A DNA stretch of 64,000 nucleotides, from assembly GCF_039536745.1 (NCBI RefSeq), contig NZ_BAAAZE010000013.1, positions 124,001 to 188,000 on the forward strand, written 5' to 3'. Shown in pieces: positions 1 through 9,201 of this stretch (the stretch's first letter is position 1; every line of letters begins with the position of its first letter). Position numbers and translations under genes: made by a program. The notes under the pieces were generated by a model. The model was not told the DNA's origin. It did not search any database and saw nothing but the letters and a program-made list of their open reading frames with translations. This DNA is from Actimicrobium antarcticum (GTDB taxonomy: Bacteria > Pseudomonadota > Gammaproteobacteria > Burkholderiales > Burkholderiaceae_D).

Positions 1-2627
1 CCGGGTACGACAATGATTTTTTTCGGCGTGCCGTCGAGGTACTTTTGCACGTTCTCGTTGGCCAGTGCCGCGGCTTCGATGCTGGCCTTGTCGGCACCCT
101 TGGCGACGGTAATGCTGCCGCGCAGTTTGCCATTGACCTGGATCATCATCTCGATATCGGCCTGTTCCAGCGCGCCCGGATCGACTTGCGGCCAGGCCGC
201 ATCGAGCAAGTCGCCATGGACCGCTGCATAGCCGAGCTGTTGCCACAGCGCGAATGTGATGTGCGGCGCAATCGGATACAGCACCCGCAAGAAGATCGAG
301 AAGCCTTCGGTGATCACGGCATCCGATACCACCGAGCCATCCAGCTTCGCGGCTTCGAGCGTGTTGAGCATTTTCATGCAGGCCGACACCACCGTGTTGT
401 ATTGAATGCGCTTGATGTCGTGATCGGCCTGTTGCAGGATCTTGTGGACTTCGCGGCGCAAGGCGCGCTGGCTGTCGCCGAGGTCGGCGGTGACCAGTTT
501 GCGGGTGACCGATTTTTCGATGCGGCCAGCCTGCGCCACACCGAAGGCCCAGACCCGGCGCAAGAAGCGATTGGCGCCCTCGACCCCGGTACCGGACCAT
601 TCCAGCGTCTGTTCCGGTGGCGACGCAAACATCGTGAACAGGCGTGCAGTGTCGGCGCCATACAGGTCGATCTGTGCTTGCGGATCGATGCCGTTGTTCT
701 TCGACTTCGACATTTTTTCGGTGCCACCGATGTGCACGGCTGCGCCATCTGATGTCAGCGTAGCCGAAACCGGCCTGCCCTTGTCGTCCAGCGTCAGCGT
801 GACATCTTCGGGATTGAACCAGGTCTTTTTGCCGACGGCATCTTCGCGGAAGTAGGTTTCGTTGAGCACCATGCCCTGCGTGAGCAGATTGGTAAATGGC
901 TCGTCGAACGTGATCAGGCCGAAGTCGCGCATGACCTTGGTCCAGAAGCGCGCATACAGCAAATGCATCACCGCATGTTCGATGCCGCCGATGTACTGGT
1001 CCATCGGCATCCAGTAATCGTTGCGCGCATCGACCATCGATTCGGTGCTGCCGGGTGAGCAATAGCGCATGTAATACCAGGACGAATCAACGAAGGTGTC
1101 CATGGTGTCGGTTTCGCGGCGTGCCGGTTTGCCGCAGGTCGGGCAATCGACGTGCAGAAATTGTTCATGCTTGTTGAGCGGATTGCCGGTGCCGTCGGGC
1201 ACGCAATCTTCCGGCAGGACGACCGGCAAATCTTTTTCAGGGACCGGCACGGCGCCACAGCTGTCGCAATGAATGATCGGGATCGGCGTGCCCCAGTAAC
1301 GCTGGCGCGAGATGCCCCAGTCGCGCAGGCGATAGGTGATTTTCTTTTCGCCGAGACCGAGCTCGGAGACGACCCTGGCGACTGCATCGACAGCGTCGGC
1401 AAAGCCCATGCCATCGAAACGGCCGGAATTGATGCAGCGACCGTTTTCCTTGTCGGCGTACCAGTCGTGCCATTGCTCGGGATTGAATACCTTGCCGTCG
1501 ACGTCGATGACCTGCTCGATGGGCAGCACGTATTTCTGGGCAAACGCAAAGTCGCGTTCGTCGTGCGCCGGCACGCCCATCACCGCGCCATCGCCATACG
1601 TCATCAACACGTAATTGCCGACCCAGACTTCGATCTGGCGACCGGTGATCGGATGCGACACCAGCAGGCCGGTTGGCATACCTTTCTTTTCCATCGTCGC
1701 CATGTCGGCTTCGATGACGCTGCCGAGCTTGCACTCGGCAATGAAGGCCGTCAGTTCGGGATCGGTTTTGGCAGCGAAGGTGGCCAGCGGATGTTCCGGT
1801 GCCACGGCGCAAAACGTGACGCCCTTGATGGTGTCGGGACGGGTCGTGAAGACCCACAGCTTGCCGTCATCGATGAGTTGGTCGCCATCGGTGATGGTGT
1901 GCTTGAACGCAAAGCGCACGCCCACCGATTTGCCGATCCAGTTGGCTTGCATGGTGCGCACGCGCTCTGGCCAGCCCGGCAATTTATTGTCGACATGGTC
2001 CAGTAATTCTTCGGCGTAATCGGTGATGCGGGCGTAATACATCGGGATTTCGCGCTTCTCGATGAGCGCACCGGAGCGCCAGCCGCGGCCATCGACGACC
2101 TGCTCGTTGGCTAGCACGGTCTGATCGATCGGGTCCCAGTTGACGGTCCCGGTCTTCTTGTAGACGATGCCTTTTTCCAGCATCTTCAGGAACATCCACT
2201 GATTCCATTTGTAGTAATCCGGCTTGCAGGCGGTCATCTCGCGCGACCAGTCGATCGCCAGTCCCATGGCCTGCATCTGCTGCTTCATGTGCGCAATATT
2301 GGCGTAGGTCCATTGCGCCGGCGGCACGTTATTGGCCATCGCCGCATTCTCGGCCGGCATGCCGAACGCATCCCAGCCCATCGGCATCAGCACGTTGTAG
2401 CCGTTCATGCGCAGGTGGCGATACATCACATCGTTGATGGTGTAATTGCGCACATGACCCATGTGCAGCTTGCCCGATGGATACGGCAGCATCGAACAGG
2501 CATAGAATTTTTTCTTGTCATTGCCGTGCTGGTCTTTGGCGTGTTCGACGGCTTTGTAGGCGTCGGTCGCTTGCCAGTGGTCTTGGGCCGATTTTTCGAC
2601 GTCGGCTGGGGTGTATTTTTCTTGCAT
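1..2627 (-). CDS. leuS: Leucyl-tRNA synthetase (3' end beyond window)
   Basis: Class I aminoacyl-tRNA synthetase that charges tRNA-Leu in the cytoplasm. The protein begins MQEKYTPADVEKSAQDHW. The HIGH motif appears as PSGKLHMGHVRNY near residue 48, the editing-domain region (TTRPDTIKGVTF) is present, and the KMSKS loop (GTEKMSKSKNNG) is encoded in the same frame, its Met at 711-713. The frame is open from the ATG at 2625-2627 to the window edge, so about 875 codons are visible and only the last few residues are missing. Identification is firm. Nothing unusual is seen inside the gene. The 268 bp upstream separates it from the toxin-antitoxin-like pair. Confidence 0.97.
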   Translation of the reverse strand, partial: MQEKYTPADVEKSAQDHWQATDAYKAVEHAKDQHGNDKKKFYACSMLPYPSGKLHMGHVRNYTINDVMYRHLRMNGYNVLMPMGWDAFGMPAENAAMANNVPPAQWTYANIAHMKQQMQAMGLAIDWSREMTACKPDYYKWNQWMFLKMLEKGIVYKKTGTVNWDPIDQTVLANEQVVDGRGWRSGALIEKREIPMYYARITDYAEELLDHVDNKLPGWPERVRTMQANWIGKSVGVRFAFKHTITDGDQLIDDGKLWVFTTRPDTIKGVTFCAVAPEHPLATFAAKTDPELTAFIAECKLGSVIEADMATMEKKGMPTGLLVSHPITGRQIEVWVGNYVLMTYGDGAVMGVPAHDERDFAFAQKYVLPIEQVIDVDGKVFNPEQWHDWYADKENGRCINSGRFDGMGFADAVDAVARVVSELGLGEKKITYRLRDWGISRQRYWGTPIPIIHCDSCGAVPVPEKDLPVVLPEDCVPDGTGNPLNKHEQFLHVDCPTCGKPARRETDTMDTFVDSSWYYMRYCSPGSTESMVDARNDYWMPMDQYIGGIEHAVMHLLYARFWTKVMRDFGLITFDEPFTNLLTQGMVLNETYFREDAVGKKTWFNPEDVTLTLDDKGRPVSATLTSDGAAVHIGGTEKMSKSKNNGIDPQAQIDLYGADTARLFTMFASPPEQTLEWSGTGVEGANRFLRRVWAFGVAQAGRIEKSVTRKLVTADLGDSQRALRREVHKILQQADHDIKRIQYNTVVSACMKMLNTLEAAKLDGSVVSDAVITEGFSIFLRVLYPIAPHITFALWQQLGYAAVHGDLLDAAWPQVDPGALEQADIEMMIQVNGKLRGSITVAKGADKASIEAAALANENVQKYLDGTPKKIIVVP

Positions 2628-2895
2628 GACGGGTGCGGCCAATAGGGGAAGAGGAGGGGTGATTATACTTGGCTCAAGGTGGGTTTCGTGACGCTGGCGA
2701 TGTGGGGTGCGGTTTGGTGCAGTTCCAAGCCCAACGCCAGGAAAAGTTCAGCGGCAAACCGATACCCGTATCCTTCACAAAGGTCATGATTGCCTCGATG
2801 ACGAAATCAGGTGTGCTGTCGCGTTGCCAGTAATCGGATTCAGATGAAATGCTGGATTGTCAGTTTGCGAATCACTGCGGTTGTTGTCATGGCGC
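2628..2895. other. Intergenic: leuS leader and unassigned remnant
   Basis: This should hold the leuS promoter and leader on the minus strand. Just after the AbiEii-like stop, a 19-codon minus-strand frame overlaps it by ATGA. A further open minus-strand stretch of about 50 codons without a good start runs through 2690-2840. I recognise neither product. They may be decayed coding sequence at the edge of the toxin-antitoxin insertion. Confidence 0.4.
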
Positions 2896-3756
2896 TCATC
2901 TTCTCAAACCAAGCGCCCGCAGCCAGGCATCTACCTGTCCGAAAGCGTCCTGCTGCCATTGCTCCGGGGTGCGGTCCCCCAGCACGTTCGTATCTTCGAC
3001 GAAGCGGCGCACGCATGTCGGCCCGAAACCATCAGCTGAATCGAACTTGCCGGCAATGAAACCGTATCCCCCTGCACCACTGGCATGATCGAGTAGTGGC
3101 CGACATGCTTCGGCGAGCACCTCCGGACCTCCGGGATAGTTCCGGATGCAGTAATAGATGTCGTAGGCGTCCTTCTGTTTATAGCGTCCCTCAATTGCAT
3201 GCCCCTTCATCGCCAAAAGGGCCGGGATCGAACAAACCGCGATCTCGACGCGGTTTACACCACCAGCGGGCATCGGACCGCTGATCGCAACGAGTTGGTG
3301 GAAGCGAAGCGCCAAATCGGCACCGTCTGCTCTTTGCACGGCGAAGTCACTGAGCAGCGGCGGCACGTTTTTAACGATCTCGGCGTCGCGGGGCATCAGG
3401 AAATCGACAATGATGTCAATCGGCGCACCGCCGTCTTCGGTCGGAACCTGGCGAACGAGTTGAAAGCGGCGAAGCTCTCGACGCTGCTGGTAGCCGTGTC
3501 CTTGCAGCGCTGCAATGAGCGTTGCGTATTCGCCGTCGCCCAAAGCCTTCGCATCGAGACTCAGGTCCACGTCGAGTGTGCCGACGTGTGGCATATCTTC
3601 GTTGCCAAGCAGCAGCCACGGTACGGCGCCGCCAACGATGGCGAATTTCCCCTTGAAACTTCCGAGAATCTGGCCGATCTCGATCAGCACCGTTTTGACG
3701 GCTGTTGTCGTGCGGTCGTCGTAATCGGCGGCGGACTGCGGCTCGCCGGGTGTCAT
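2896..3756 (-). CDS. AbiEii/AbiGii-type nucleotidyltransferase (putative toxin)
   Basis: Predicted nucleotidyltransferase of the AbiEii (DUF1814) toxin class, about 286 residues. The family's motif I is visible: VGGAVPWLL at residues 41-49, then TLDVDLSLD at 60-68, giving the Gly-Gly and the D62-x-D64 metal-binding acids. Known AbiEii-class toxins transfer nucleotides to RNA such as tRNA and block growth. A GTG at 3765 could extend the protein by three residues. I prefer the ATG at 3754-3756 because it overlaps the stop of the upstream gene as ATGA, typical of coupled translation. It is the second gene of a two-gene operon with the AbiEi-like protein. Activity is inferred from the family. Confidence 0.72.
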   Translation of the reverse strand: MTPGEPQSAADYDDRTTTAVKTVLIEIGQILGSFKGKFAIVGGAVPWLLLGNEDMPHVGTLDVDLSLDAKALGDGEYATLIAALQGHGYQQRRELRRFQLVRQVPTEDGGAPIDIIVDFLMPRDAEIVKNVPPLLSDFAVQRADGADLALRFHQLVAISGPMPAGGVNRVEIAVCSIPALLAMKGHAIEGRYKQKDAYDIYYCIRNYPGGPEVLAEACRPLLDHASGAGGYGFIAGKFDSADGFGPTCVRRFVEDTNVLGDRTPEQWQQDAFGQVDAWLRALGLRR

Positions 3757-4835
3757 TTCGGCCACGTCAGCCTTTCTTGTCGCAAATGATCTGCAGCCTC
3801 TCGCCCGCGTTCGCCTGCGTTGACAAGATCAAGATAGGTTTGGACGGGGCTGGTACAGATTGCTCCGGGCGCCGGTTCCTCCGTGTCGCGCAACAAGCCG
3901 GAATCCTTGAGGAGAAATACCACGACGTTTTCGCCTTTGAAACTCGGGGATAACTTCAAGGCTGACTGCAGTCGTTCAAGACCTGCCTCGTCCGCATAGA
4001 AATAGTGGGTACCTGTCCTGCCATACGGCGCGAGCCAATGCGCCGCCGAGAAGGAGGCAAATGCAGCTGGACTGGCCTCGCCATCCGAGCGCAGTACTCG
4101 CCGCGCAGCTTCTTCAAACGCGCTGCCGTGCAGGGTTGTATAGAAAGCCAGGCGCTTCGCAACGGGAGGTTCACAGGCATCGCGCCATGCATCCAGCAGT
4201 GCCTCAGGCTCGGATAAAAACAAACCTGCTTCAGCGACTTGCGCCCACTCTCTGTCGAGCAAGCCGACACGAACGTTGCTTACGTGACCAATGCTGACAG
4301 CGGCGGCTTGTGCGAGATCCGTGACGCGCCATGCCTGGCGAGGATTGCGCAGCATCACGCGTAATACCTGCGCGGATTTCGGCTTGAATAGCGACCTCAA
4401 TGCACGCCGATCGACAACGGGTTTGCTCGCGACCTGGCGTTCAATAAAGACGCTGTCGAAGACCAGGCGCGCATTGCCTTCGAAGTCCAGAAAGCCTGCA
4501 CCTTGCTCACGGCACAGTGCCTGAGCGTCAGATGACAGATAAGGCGCAATGAAAACAGGCGTGGCATCTTGCGCATGGTGTGCGATGTAGCTGCGCAACT
4601 GGAGCAATGCCATACGCACATGGCGCGGCTGGCCCGTGGACTGCATTTCACAGACGAGCACGTGGTGCCTGCCAGACAAGTTGATACGTGCCACGAGATG
4701 CGCACCTTGGGCAGATTCGTGCACCTCGTACCGAATGTCGACCTGCCTGATTGCAGGCACTTGTTCCAGCAGCAGGCGAAGTACCTGCGTAGCTTGGCCC
4801 TCGATGTTTTTCATTGAATGATTAGATTTCAGCAT
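3753..4835 (-). CDS. AbiEi-family-like antitoxin / transcriptional regulator
   Basis: About 360 residues, first gene of a pair with the nucleotidyltransferase. A stretch around residues 150-210 looks like a winged helix (RSLFKPKSAQVLRVMLRN, then TDLAQAAAVSIGHVSNV). The C-terminal half (HWLAPYGRTGTHYFYAD, then VVVFLLKDSGLL) resembles type IV toxin-antitoxin AbiEi proteins. In characterised AbiE systems the AbiEi protein represses its own operon by binding inverted repeats and counteracts AbiEii without stable contact. A strong inverted repeat lies just upstream at 4852-4886. The start may be the ATG at 4835 or an internal ATG at 4814; neither has a clear ribosome binding site. The family assignment is by gist rather than by a diagnostic motif. 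Confidence 0.65.
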   Translation of the reverse strand: MLKSNHSMKNIEGQATQVLRLLLEQVPAIRQVDIRYEVHESAQGAHLVARINLSGRHHVLVCEMQSTGQPRHVRMALLQLRSYIAHHAQDATPVFIAPYLSSDAQALCREQGAGFLDFEGNARLVFDSVFIERQVASKPVVDRRALRSLFKPKSAQVLRVMLRNPRQAWRVTDLAQAAAVSIGHVSNVRVGLLDREWAQVAEAGLFLSEPEALLDAWRDACEPPVAKRLAFYTTLHGSAFEEAARRVLRSDGEASPAAFASFSAAHWLAPYGRTGTHYFYADEAGLERLQSALKLSPSFKGENVVVFLLKDSGLLRDTEEPAPGAICTSPVQTYLDLVNAGERGREAADHLRQERLTWPK

Positions 4836-4851
4836 TTGTTGAAAATAGCAC

Positions 4852-4886
4852 TTCCAGTGAAAAAATCAACAGTCGTTTAACTGGAA
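4852..4886. promoter_or_regulatory. Inverted repeat, candidate operator of the AbiE-like operon
   Basis: Arms TTCCAGTGAAA (4852-4862) and TTTAACTGGAA (4876-4886) match as inverted repeats at 10 of 11 positions across a 13-nt spacer. The element sits 17-51 bp upstream of the first start codon of the operon. AbiEi proteins are known to repress their promoters through inverted repeats, so this is the natural candidate site. Binding is inferred. Confidence 0.5.
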
Positions 4887-5193
4887 TGACTGTGTTCAGC
4901 GTTTGCCGAAGCAGCTTATTCAGCTGAAATTGCGCCACCGCTATTGTCGTGAAAGCAATGCGCCAATTGACTTGTCAGGACGGACGACGCCGGACGACGC
5001 GCCGGTTCGACTGTGACCTTTCCATGCAGTCCCAGCGAGAGCTTGCGGCCTCGCCAGCGTTCGTCCGTTATTGAAGCATGAACACTTTGCGCCACGCCGG
5101 GGTGATCTTGCGCAAGAAACCGAGGGGCAACGTTTCCCGGAATTCGACGGCATGGGCCTGGGGTTGTGCCGCATCGACAGCGGGTTTAGCAAG
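4887..5193. other. Intergenic between the AbiE-like operon and hipA
   Basis: No convincing gene. It should contain the promoter of the AbiE-like operon next to the inverted repeat. A 10-bp unit CGGACGACGC occurs twice in tandem at 4981-5000. Short open frames here have no recognisable product. Confidence 0.4.
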
Positions 5194-6648
5194 CTAGGAC
5201 TTGGTTTGCGAATAGCGCTTCCGGACGGATTTGCATGCCTCTTTCATGGCCTGGTTTTTTTGACCGGGCCGCTGCGCCGCAGCCCTGTCCTGGCGTCGAA
5301 CCAGTGAGGCGACAGCAGGATGCGCGTTGAAGTGCGCCAAAAGCCTGGACTTTTGTTGTGCAGTCAGCGGCGAAGCCCTGATCATCTCCGGCCACAAGGC
5401 GCCCGCTTTTTTGACACACTCGGTCAGTGCTGCGGTTGCGGGCTTTTCGGCCAGGCCCAATGCGGCTGTGAACGCCCGCAACATGCCGGGTGTCAGGGAG
5501 GGTTTGGGGAGCTTTGCACCTGCGCTGACCCGAGGCATCAAGGCATCAGGCAGGATCGGCAACGCGTGCCCGATACGCTGGCTCATCGACGCGCAGGCGA
5601 CGATGTCGTAGGCCGGAGGCAACGCTGCATGGATGCCGTCCGGGTACCACAGTCCCATGTTTTTCAGGTGCATGTCCGGATTGCCCAGCATCTCGTTGAC
5701 CAGAATGCGCCGCAACAGCTCGTGCACGGCCGGCTCACCCGCACCGGGCAAGGCTAACAACGTTGCGGCCACCGCGAGATAGCTTGCGCGCGGCCCGGAG
5801 TATTTGTTTTCCGGCATCACGCCGAGCACCTGCGCGAAGTCTTCACAGTGCACCCGCCCGGTCGGCAAGCGGTCATAGCGCACCACTGCCAGAAAATGCG
5901 TACGCGCATCGGCATCACCGAGGTCGTACCCATGCTCGACTGCCAGTTTTTCGAGCGGCTCCAGCGTTGCCTGGCACACGGAAACGCCGGCCGCACTCGC
6001 CAGTCGCAAGGAGACATATTCGAGTTCGGGCAACAACGGTTGGCCAACGACGGGCAGTTTGGCGATGATATGCGTATCCCGGTCTCTGGTGCGTGCCACG
6101 TACCGCTCGCCGTCCTTGATCACCCCCAATTTTGCCTGTACGCCAGATAGCGAAACCCCTTCTTCCAGCGGATCTGCCGTCACGCTCATCTCCAGCGCGT
6201 CGCCGTTTTGGGTGACATAGCGGGCCAGTGCATCGCGCGCCAGCACCACGGGTAACGCAAACACGTTACCCGGCAAGTCTTTGCCGCAGGCCGCCAGTAG
6301 TTCGAAATGGTCGGTCGGCTCGCAGCCGCGCAACGCGGCAACGTGGTCCCGAAACACGCCTTCAGGCAAGAGGTTTTGAAAAAATGCCGGCAGGAGCCAC
6401 GCTTTGCCTTTGTGGGAGTACGCACCATTGAACTCCCTCGCGGCGACATCGCGCCACAGCAACGCCTGCTCGTCGGGTGTCGCTGCAAGCAGGGATGCCG
6501 ACAACGTGGGCTGTGCCGCCGCCAGTGCAATGAAGCCATCATCGGCCACAAAGCGGTTGATCACGTCCGCGCCAGGCAAGGCATATTGAAACAGCACGCC
6601 GACGCGCTGCGTGCGCCCGAGATAAATGCCCAAGGCCTTGACGTTCAT
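5194..6648 (-). CDS. hipA: HipA-family serine/threonine kinase toxin (module 1)
   Basis: A 484-residue HipA-type kinase. The N-terminal HipA_N region includes AFFQNLLPEG (residues 88-97). The Gly-rich loop SLSGVQAK (166-173) corresponds to the segment carrying the autophosphorylated Ser of E. coli HipA. The catalytic segment is NPDMHLKN (323-330, catalytic Asp 325), and PPAYD (Asp 348) supplies the metal ligand. Known HipA proteins phosphorylate translation factors such as glutamyl-tRNA synthetase and induce dormancy. The target here is unknown. The gene overlaps the upstream hipB by 4 bp (ATGA). A basic 35-residue tail beyond the kinase core is longer than usual. Confidence 0.88.
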   Translation of the reverse strand: MNVKALGIYLGRTQRVGVLFQYALPGADVINRFVADDGFIALAAAQPTLSASLLAATPDEQALLWRDVAAREFNGAYSHKGKAWLLPAFFQNLLPEGVFRDHVAALRGCEPTDHFELLAACGKDLPGNVFALPVVLARDALARYVTQNGDALEMSVTADPLEEGVSLSGVQAKLGVIKDGERYVARTRDRDTHIIAKLPVVGQPLLPELEYVSLRLASAAGVSVCQATLEPLEKLAVEHGYDLGDADARTHFLAVVRYDRLPTGRVHCEDFAQVLGVMPENKYSGPRASYLAVAATLLALPGAGEPAVHELLRRILVNEMLGNPDMHLKNMGLWYPDGIHAALPPAYDIVACASMSQRIGHALPILPDALMPRVSAGAKLPKPSLTPGMLRAFTAALGLAEKPATAALTECVKKAGALWPEMIRASPLTAQQKSRLLAHFNAHPAVASLVRRQDRAAAQRPGQKNQAMKEACKSVRKRYSQTKS

Positions 6649-6953
6649 GGCACGCCGCCGTTCCCGGAGTCCGAAATGCCGTCCAGCGCTTTCTGGACGA
6701 CTGTTTTGATAACCCCGTCGCGCGACGCCTCCATCCCTGCCTGATTCAATTCACGTGGCATCAGGACCAGGTCGAGGCCGAGCTGGTCGCAAATGGCCAG
6801 CAGATTCGTCACCTTGTAGTCGGAACTGCCGCCGAGGATGTTGGTCAGGGTTTGACGAGAGACACCGACCCGCGACCGCAATGCGTCTTGCGTGATCTGA
6901 TGTTGCTTCAAGCGGGCGCGGAGTGCTTGCGATAGCTGCAGGAGGGTACGCAT
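6645..6953 (-). CDS. hipB: HipB-like helix-turn-helix antitoxin (module 1)
   Basis: A 102-residue protein with an XRE-type helix-turn-helix (LKQHQITQDALRSRVGVS, then RQTLTNILGG, residues 16-43), followed by a short C-terminal region expected to contact HipA. First gene of the hipBA operon, with ATGA overlap into hipA. HipB proteins neutralise HipA and repress their own promoter. The perfect inverted repeat at 7040-7062, about 87 bp upstream, is a plausible binding site. Start ATG at 6953. Confidence 0.85.
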   Translation of the reverse strand: MRTLLQLSQALRARLKQHQITQDALRSRVGVSRQTLTNILGGSSDYKVTNLLAICDQLGLDLVLMPRELNQAGMEASRDGVIKTVVQKALDGISDSGNGGVP

Positions 6954-7039
6954 TGTGTGTAAAACCCTGTATCAGTAGGTACTGTTGGAAATATTCTGCT
7001 GCAGCGCCTAGAGTACCGCAGAAATCCTGAGGGTTAAAG

Positions 7040-7062
7040 TAGGATATGTCGTAAATATCCTA
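7040..7062. promoter_or_regulatory. Perfect inverted repeat, candidate HipB operator
   Basis: TAGGATAT (7040-7047), 7-nt spacer, ATATCCTA (7055-7062). A second small repeat CCTA-N6-TAGG (7059-7072) overlaps its right end. E. coli HipB recognises TATCC/GGATA half-sites; here the same pentamers occur in the opposite order (GGATA-N9-TATCC). The element lies upstream of hipB in an AT-rich stretch. Binding is inferred. Confidence 0.5.
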
Positions 7063-7163
7063 GTTTAATAGGTTATTTGGCGTATGTATCAACCGCCGAT
7101 CTCGCACGGGTTGACCTCATCTCGCCCTCCTCACGACCTCAGGATCACGTTACTCGCCACCCA

Positions 7164-7199
7164 TAAAAAAACCCCGGGGATTCGGTCCCGGGGTTTTTA
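7164..7199 (-). terminator. Rho-independent terminator after actP
   Basis: GC-rich stem AACCCCGGG/CCCGGGGTT around an ATTCGGT-type loop, flanked by A- and T-runs on both sides. On the minus strand it follows the actP stop by about 20 bp and ends in a run of seven T. The flanking A-run means it could also stop plus-strand transcription. Confidence 0.85.
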
Positions 7200-7221
7200 T
7201 TGATCACATCGATCCGGTCAC

Positions 7222-8895
7222 TCAGTGGCCCGAAGCTCCTTCGGCGCCGATGCCTGTTTCCGAACGCACCTTCTGCGCCGGATACCCGGCCCGATCCAGG
7301 CGGGCACGGTCACTGGTATCGAGTATCGAAAACAGCCAGATGCCGACAAAGCCAGCCGTCATCGAGAACAAGGCCGGTGACGTGTACGGGAAAATCGCGG
7401 TCGGATTGCCCAGTACATCGACCCATACCGACTTCGAGACCACCGTCAGGCCCACCGCGGTAATCAGGCCGAGGAAGCCACCGATCGTTGCACCGCGGGT
7501 CGTGCAGTCTTTCCACAGGACCGACATGAACAGCACCGGGAAGTTGGCCGAGGCCGCGATTGCGAATGCCAGCGAGACCATGAAGGCGATGTTCTGCTTC
7601 TCGAACAGGATGCCCAGTACGACCGCAATGATGCCCAATCCGATCGTCGTGATGCGAGACACACGCAGTTCGTTGGCGCTGGTGGCTTTGCCTTTTTTGA
7701 ACACGGTGGCATACAGATCATGCGATACCGCCGAGGCACCCGACAGCGTCAGGCCAGCGACAACCGCCAGAATGGTGGCGAAGGCGACTGCCGAAATAAA
7801 GCCCAGGAAGACATTGCCGCCAACCGCTTTGGCCAGATGGATCGCCGCCATGTTATTGCCGCCCAACAGCTTGCCGGCAGCATCCTTGAACTCGGGATTG
7901 GTGCTCACCAGAACGATCGCGCCGAAGCCGATGATGAAGGTCAGGATGTAGAAATAGGCGATCCAGGTGGTGGCCCAGAACACGGATTTACGCGCTTCCT
8001 TGGCATTCGGTACGGTGAAGAAACGCATCAGGATGTGCGGCAATCCAGCGGTGCCGAACATCAGCGCCATGCCGAACGAGATGGCGCTGATGGGGTCCTT
8101 GATGAAGGTGCCCGGTCCCATGATGGATTGCTTCTTGTCGTGGATTTCGACCGACTTTGCGAACAGCGCTTCGGGACTGAAATTGAACTGCTGCATCACG
8201 ATGTACGCCATGAAGGTGGCACCCGCCAGCAACATCACTGCCTTGATGATCTGCACCCAGGTGGTCGCGGTCATGCCGCCAAACAGCACATAGATCATCA
8301 TCAGGCTACCGACTACGACCACCGCGATCCAGTATTCCAGACCGAACAGAAGTTTGATCAGCTGACCAGCGCCAACCATCTGGGCGATCAGATAAAACGC
8401 CACCACCACCAGCGTGCCGGATGCCGCAAAAATGCGGATCGGTGCTTGCTGGAAGCGATAGGCGGCCACGTCTGCAAAAGTGAATCGACCGAGGTTACGC
8501 AAGCGTTCTGCCATCAGGAAGGTAATGATCGGCCAGCCGACCAGAAAGCCGATCGAGTAGATCAGACCGTCATAACCATTCAGATACACGGCTGCCGAAA
8601 TGCCGAGGAAGGATGCGGCCGACATGTAGTCGCCGGCAATCGCCAGGCCATTCTGGAAGCCGGTAATGCCACCGCCCGCGGTATAGAAGTCGGAGGCCGA
8701 TTTGGTTTTTGATGCGGCCCATTTGGTAATGAACAAGGTAAAGATCACGAAGGCGGCAAACATGGAAATTGCGGTCCAGTTGGTCGGTTGCTGCGTTGCC
8801 TGACCCAGATCAGCACCGGCGGCGTGCACCGTGCCGGCGACGGCCAATCCGGCCAATCCGGCCAGCGCCAGGAAAATATTTTTCAGGTTCGACAT
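7222..8895 (-). CDS. actP: Cation/acetate symporter ActP
   Basis: A 557-residue sodium:solute symporter (SSS family) that takes up acetate and related short-chain acids. It has an N-terminal signal-like segment (LAVAGTVHAAGADL) and about 13 hydrophobic helices. Family signatures include ASDFYTAGGGITGFQNGLAIAGD, split here as ASDFYTAGG and GLAIAGDYMSAASFLG, and FGTAGLPHILMRFFTV. Its ATG directly abuts the stop of the upstream DUF485 gene, the standard yjcH-actP arrangement. A strong terminator follows. Confidence 0.95.
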   Translation of the reverse strand: MSNLKNIFLALAGLAGLAVAGTVHAAGADLGQATQQPTNWTAISMFAAFVIFTLFITKWAASKTKSASDFYTAGGGITGFQNGLAIAGDYMSAASFLGISAAVYLNGYDGLIYSIGFLVGWPIITFLMAERLRNLGRFTFADVAAYRFQQAPIRIFAASGTLVVVAFYLIAQMVGAGQLIKLLFGLEYWIAVVVVGSLMMIYVLFGGMTATTWVQIIKAVMLLAGATFMAYIVMQQFNFSPEALFAKSVEIHDKKQSIMGPGTFIKDPISAISFGMALMFGTAGLPHILMRFFTVPNAKEARKSVFWATTWIAYFYILTFIIGFGAIVLVSTNPEFKDAAGKLLGGNNMAAIHLAKAVGGNVFLGFISAVAFATILAVVAGLTLSGASAVSHDLYATVFKKGKATSANELRVSRITTIGLGIIAVVLGILFEKQNIAFMVSLAFAIAASANFPVLFMSVLWKDCTTRGATIGGFLGLITAVGLTVVSKSVWVDVLGNPTAIFPYTSPALFSMTAGFVGIWLFSILDTSDRARLDRAGYPAQKVRSETGIGAEGASGH

Positions 8896-9201
8896 TTACA
8901 GTACCTCTTTGCGAATAGCGGCGGTCAGATCATCGAACTCGCTGTTGGCGCGTCGAACATAAATGCCGGTAATGATGACGGTAAACACAATCACGAACAG
9001 GCCGATCGGCATGCCCCAGGTCATCACGCCTGCGCCCATTCTGGCGCTGAGCAATTCCTTGTCGAAAGCGATTAGCAGAATGAAACCGTAGTACACGATC
9101 ATCATGGCCCAGGTCATTAACCAGCCATAGGACGAGCGTGTTGCGACCAGTTTTTGATAGTTGGGGTTGGCCTGAATGCGCTCAACGAGGTTGTCTTCCA
9201 A
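8896..9201 (-). CDS. yjcH: DUF485 inner-membrane protein, YjcH-like
   Basis: Small membrane protein (about 101 residues, two hydrophobic helices: WLMTWAMMIVYYGFILLIAF and the segment after MTWGMPIGLF) found upstream of actP across proteobacteria; its role beside the symporter is not settled. I chose the TTG at 9199-9201 because AGGAG sits six bases upstream and the protein then has the family's usual length. The same frame runs upstream to an ATG at 9324, but that extension looks non-conserved. The stop is immediately followed by the actP ATG. Confidence 0.85.
   Translation of the reverse strand: MEDNLVERIQANPNYQKLVATRSSYGWLMTWAMMIVYYGFILLIAFDKELLSARMGAGVMTWGMPIGLFVIVFTVIITGIYVRRANSEFDDLTAAIRKEVL

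Noticed and set aside
45..2006. Several plus-strand frames within leuS
   Set aside because: leuS is open and motif-complete across the whole stretch, so these are shadows.
2690..2850. A possible decayed gene upstream of leuS
   Set aside because: The open stretch has no start codon in a good context and I recognise no family; kept only as a note in the intergenic entry.
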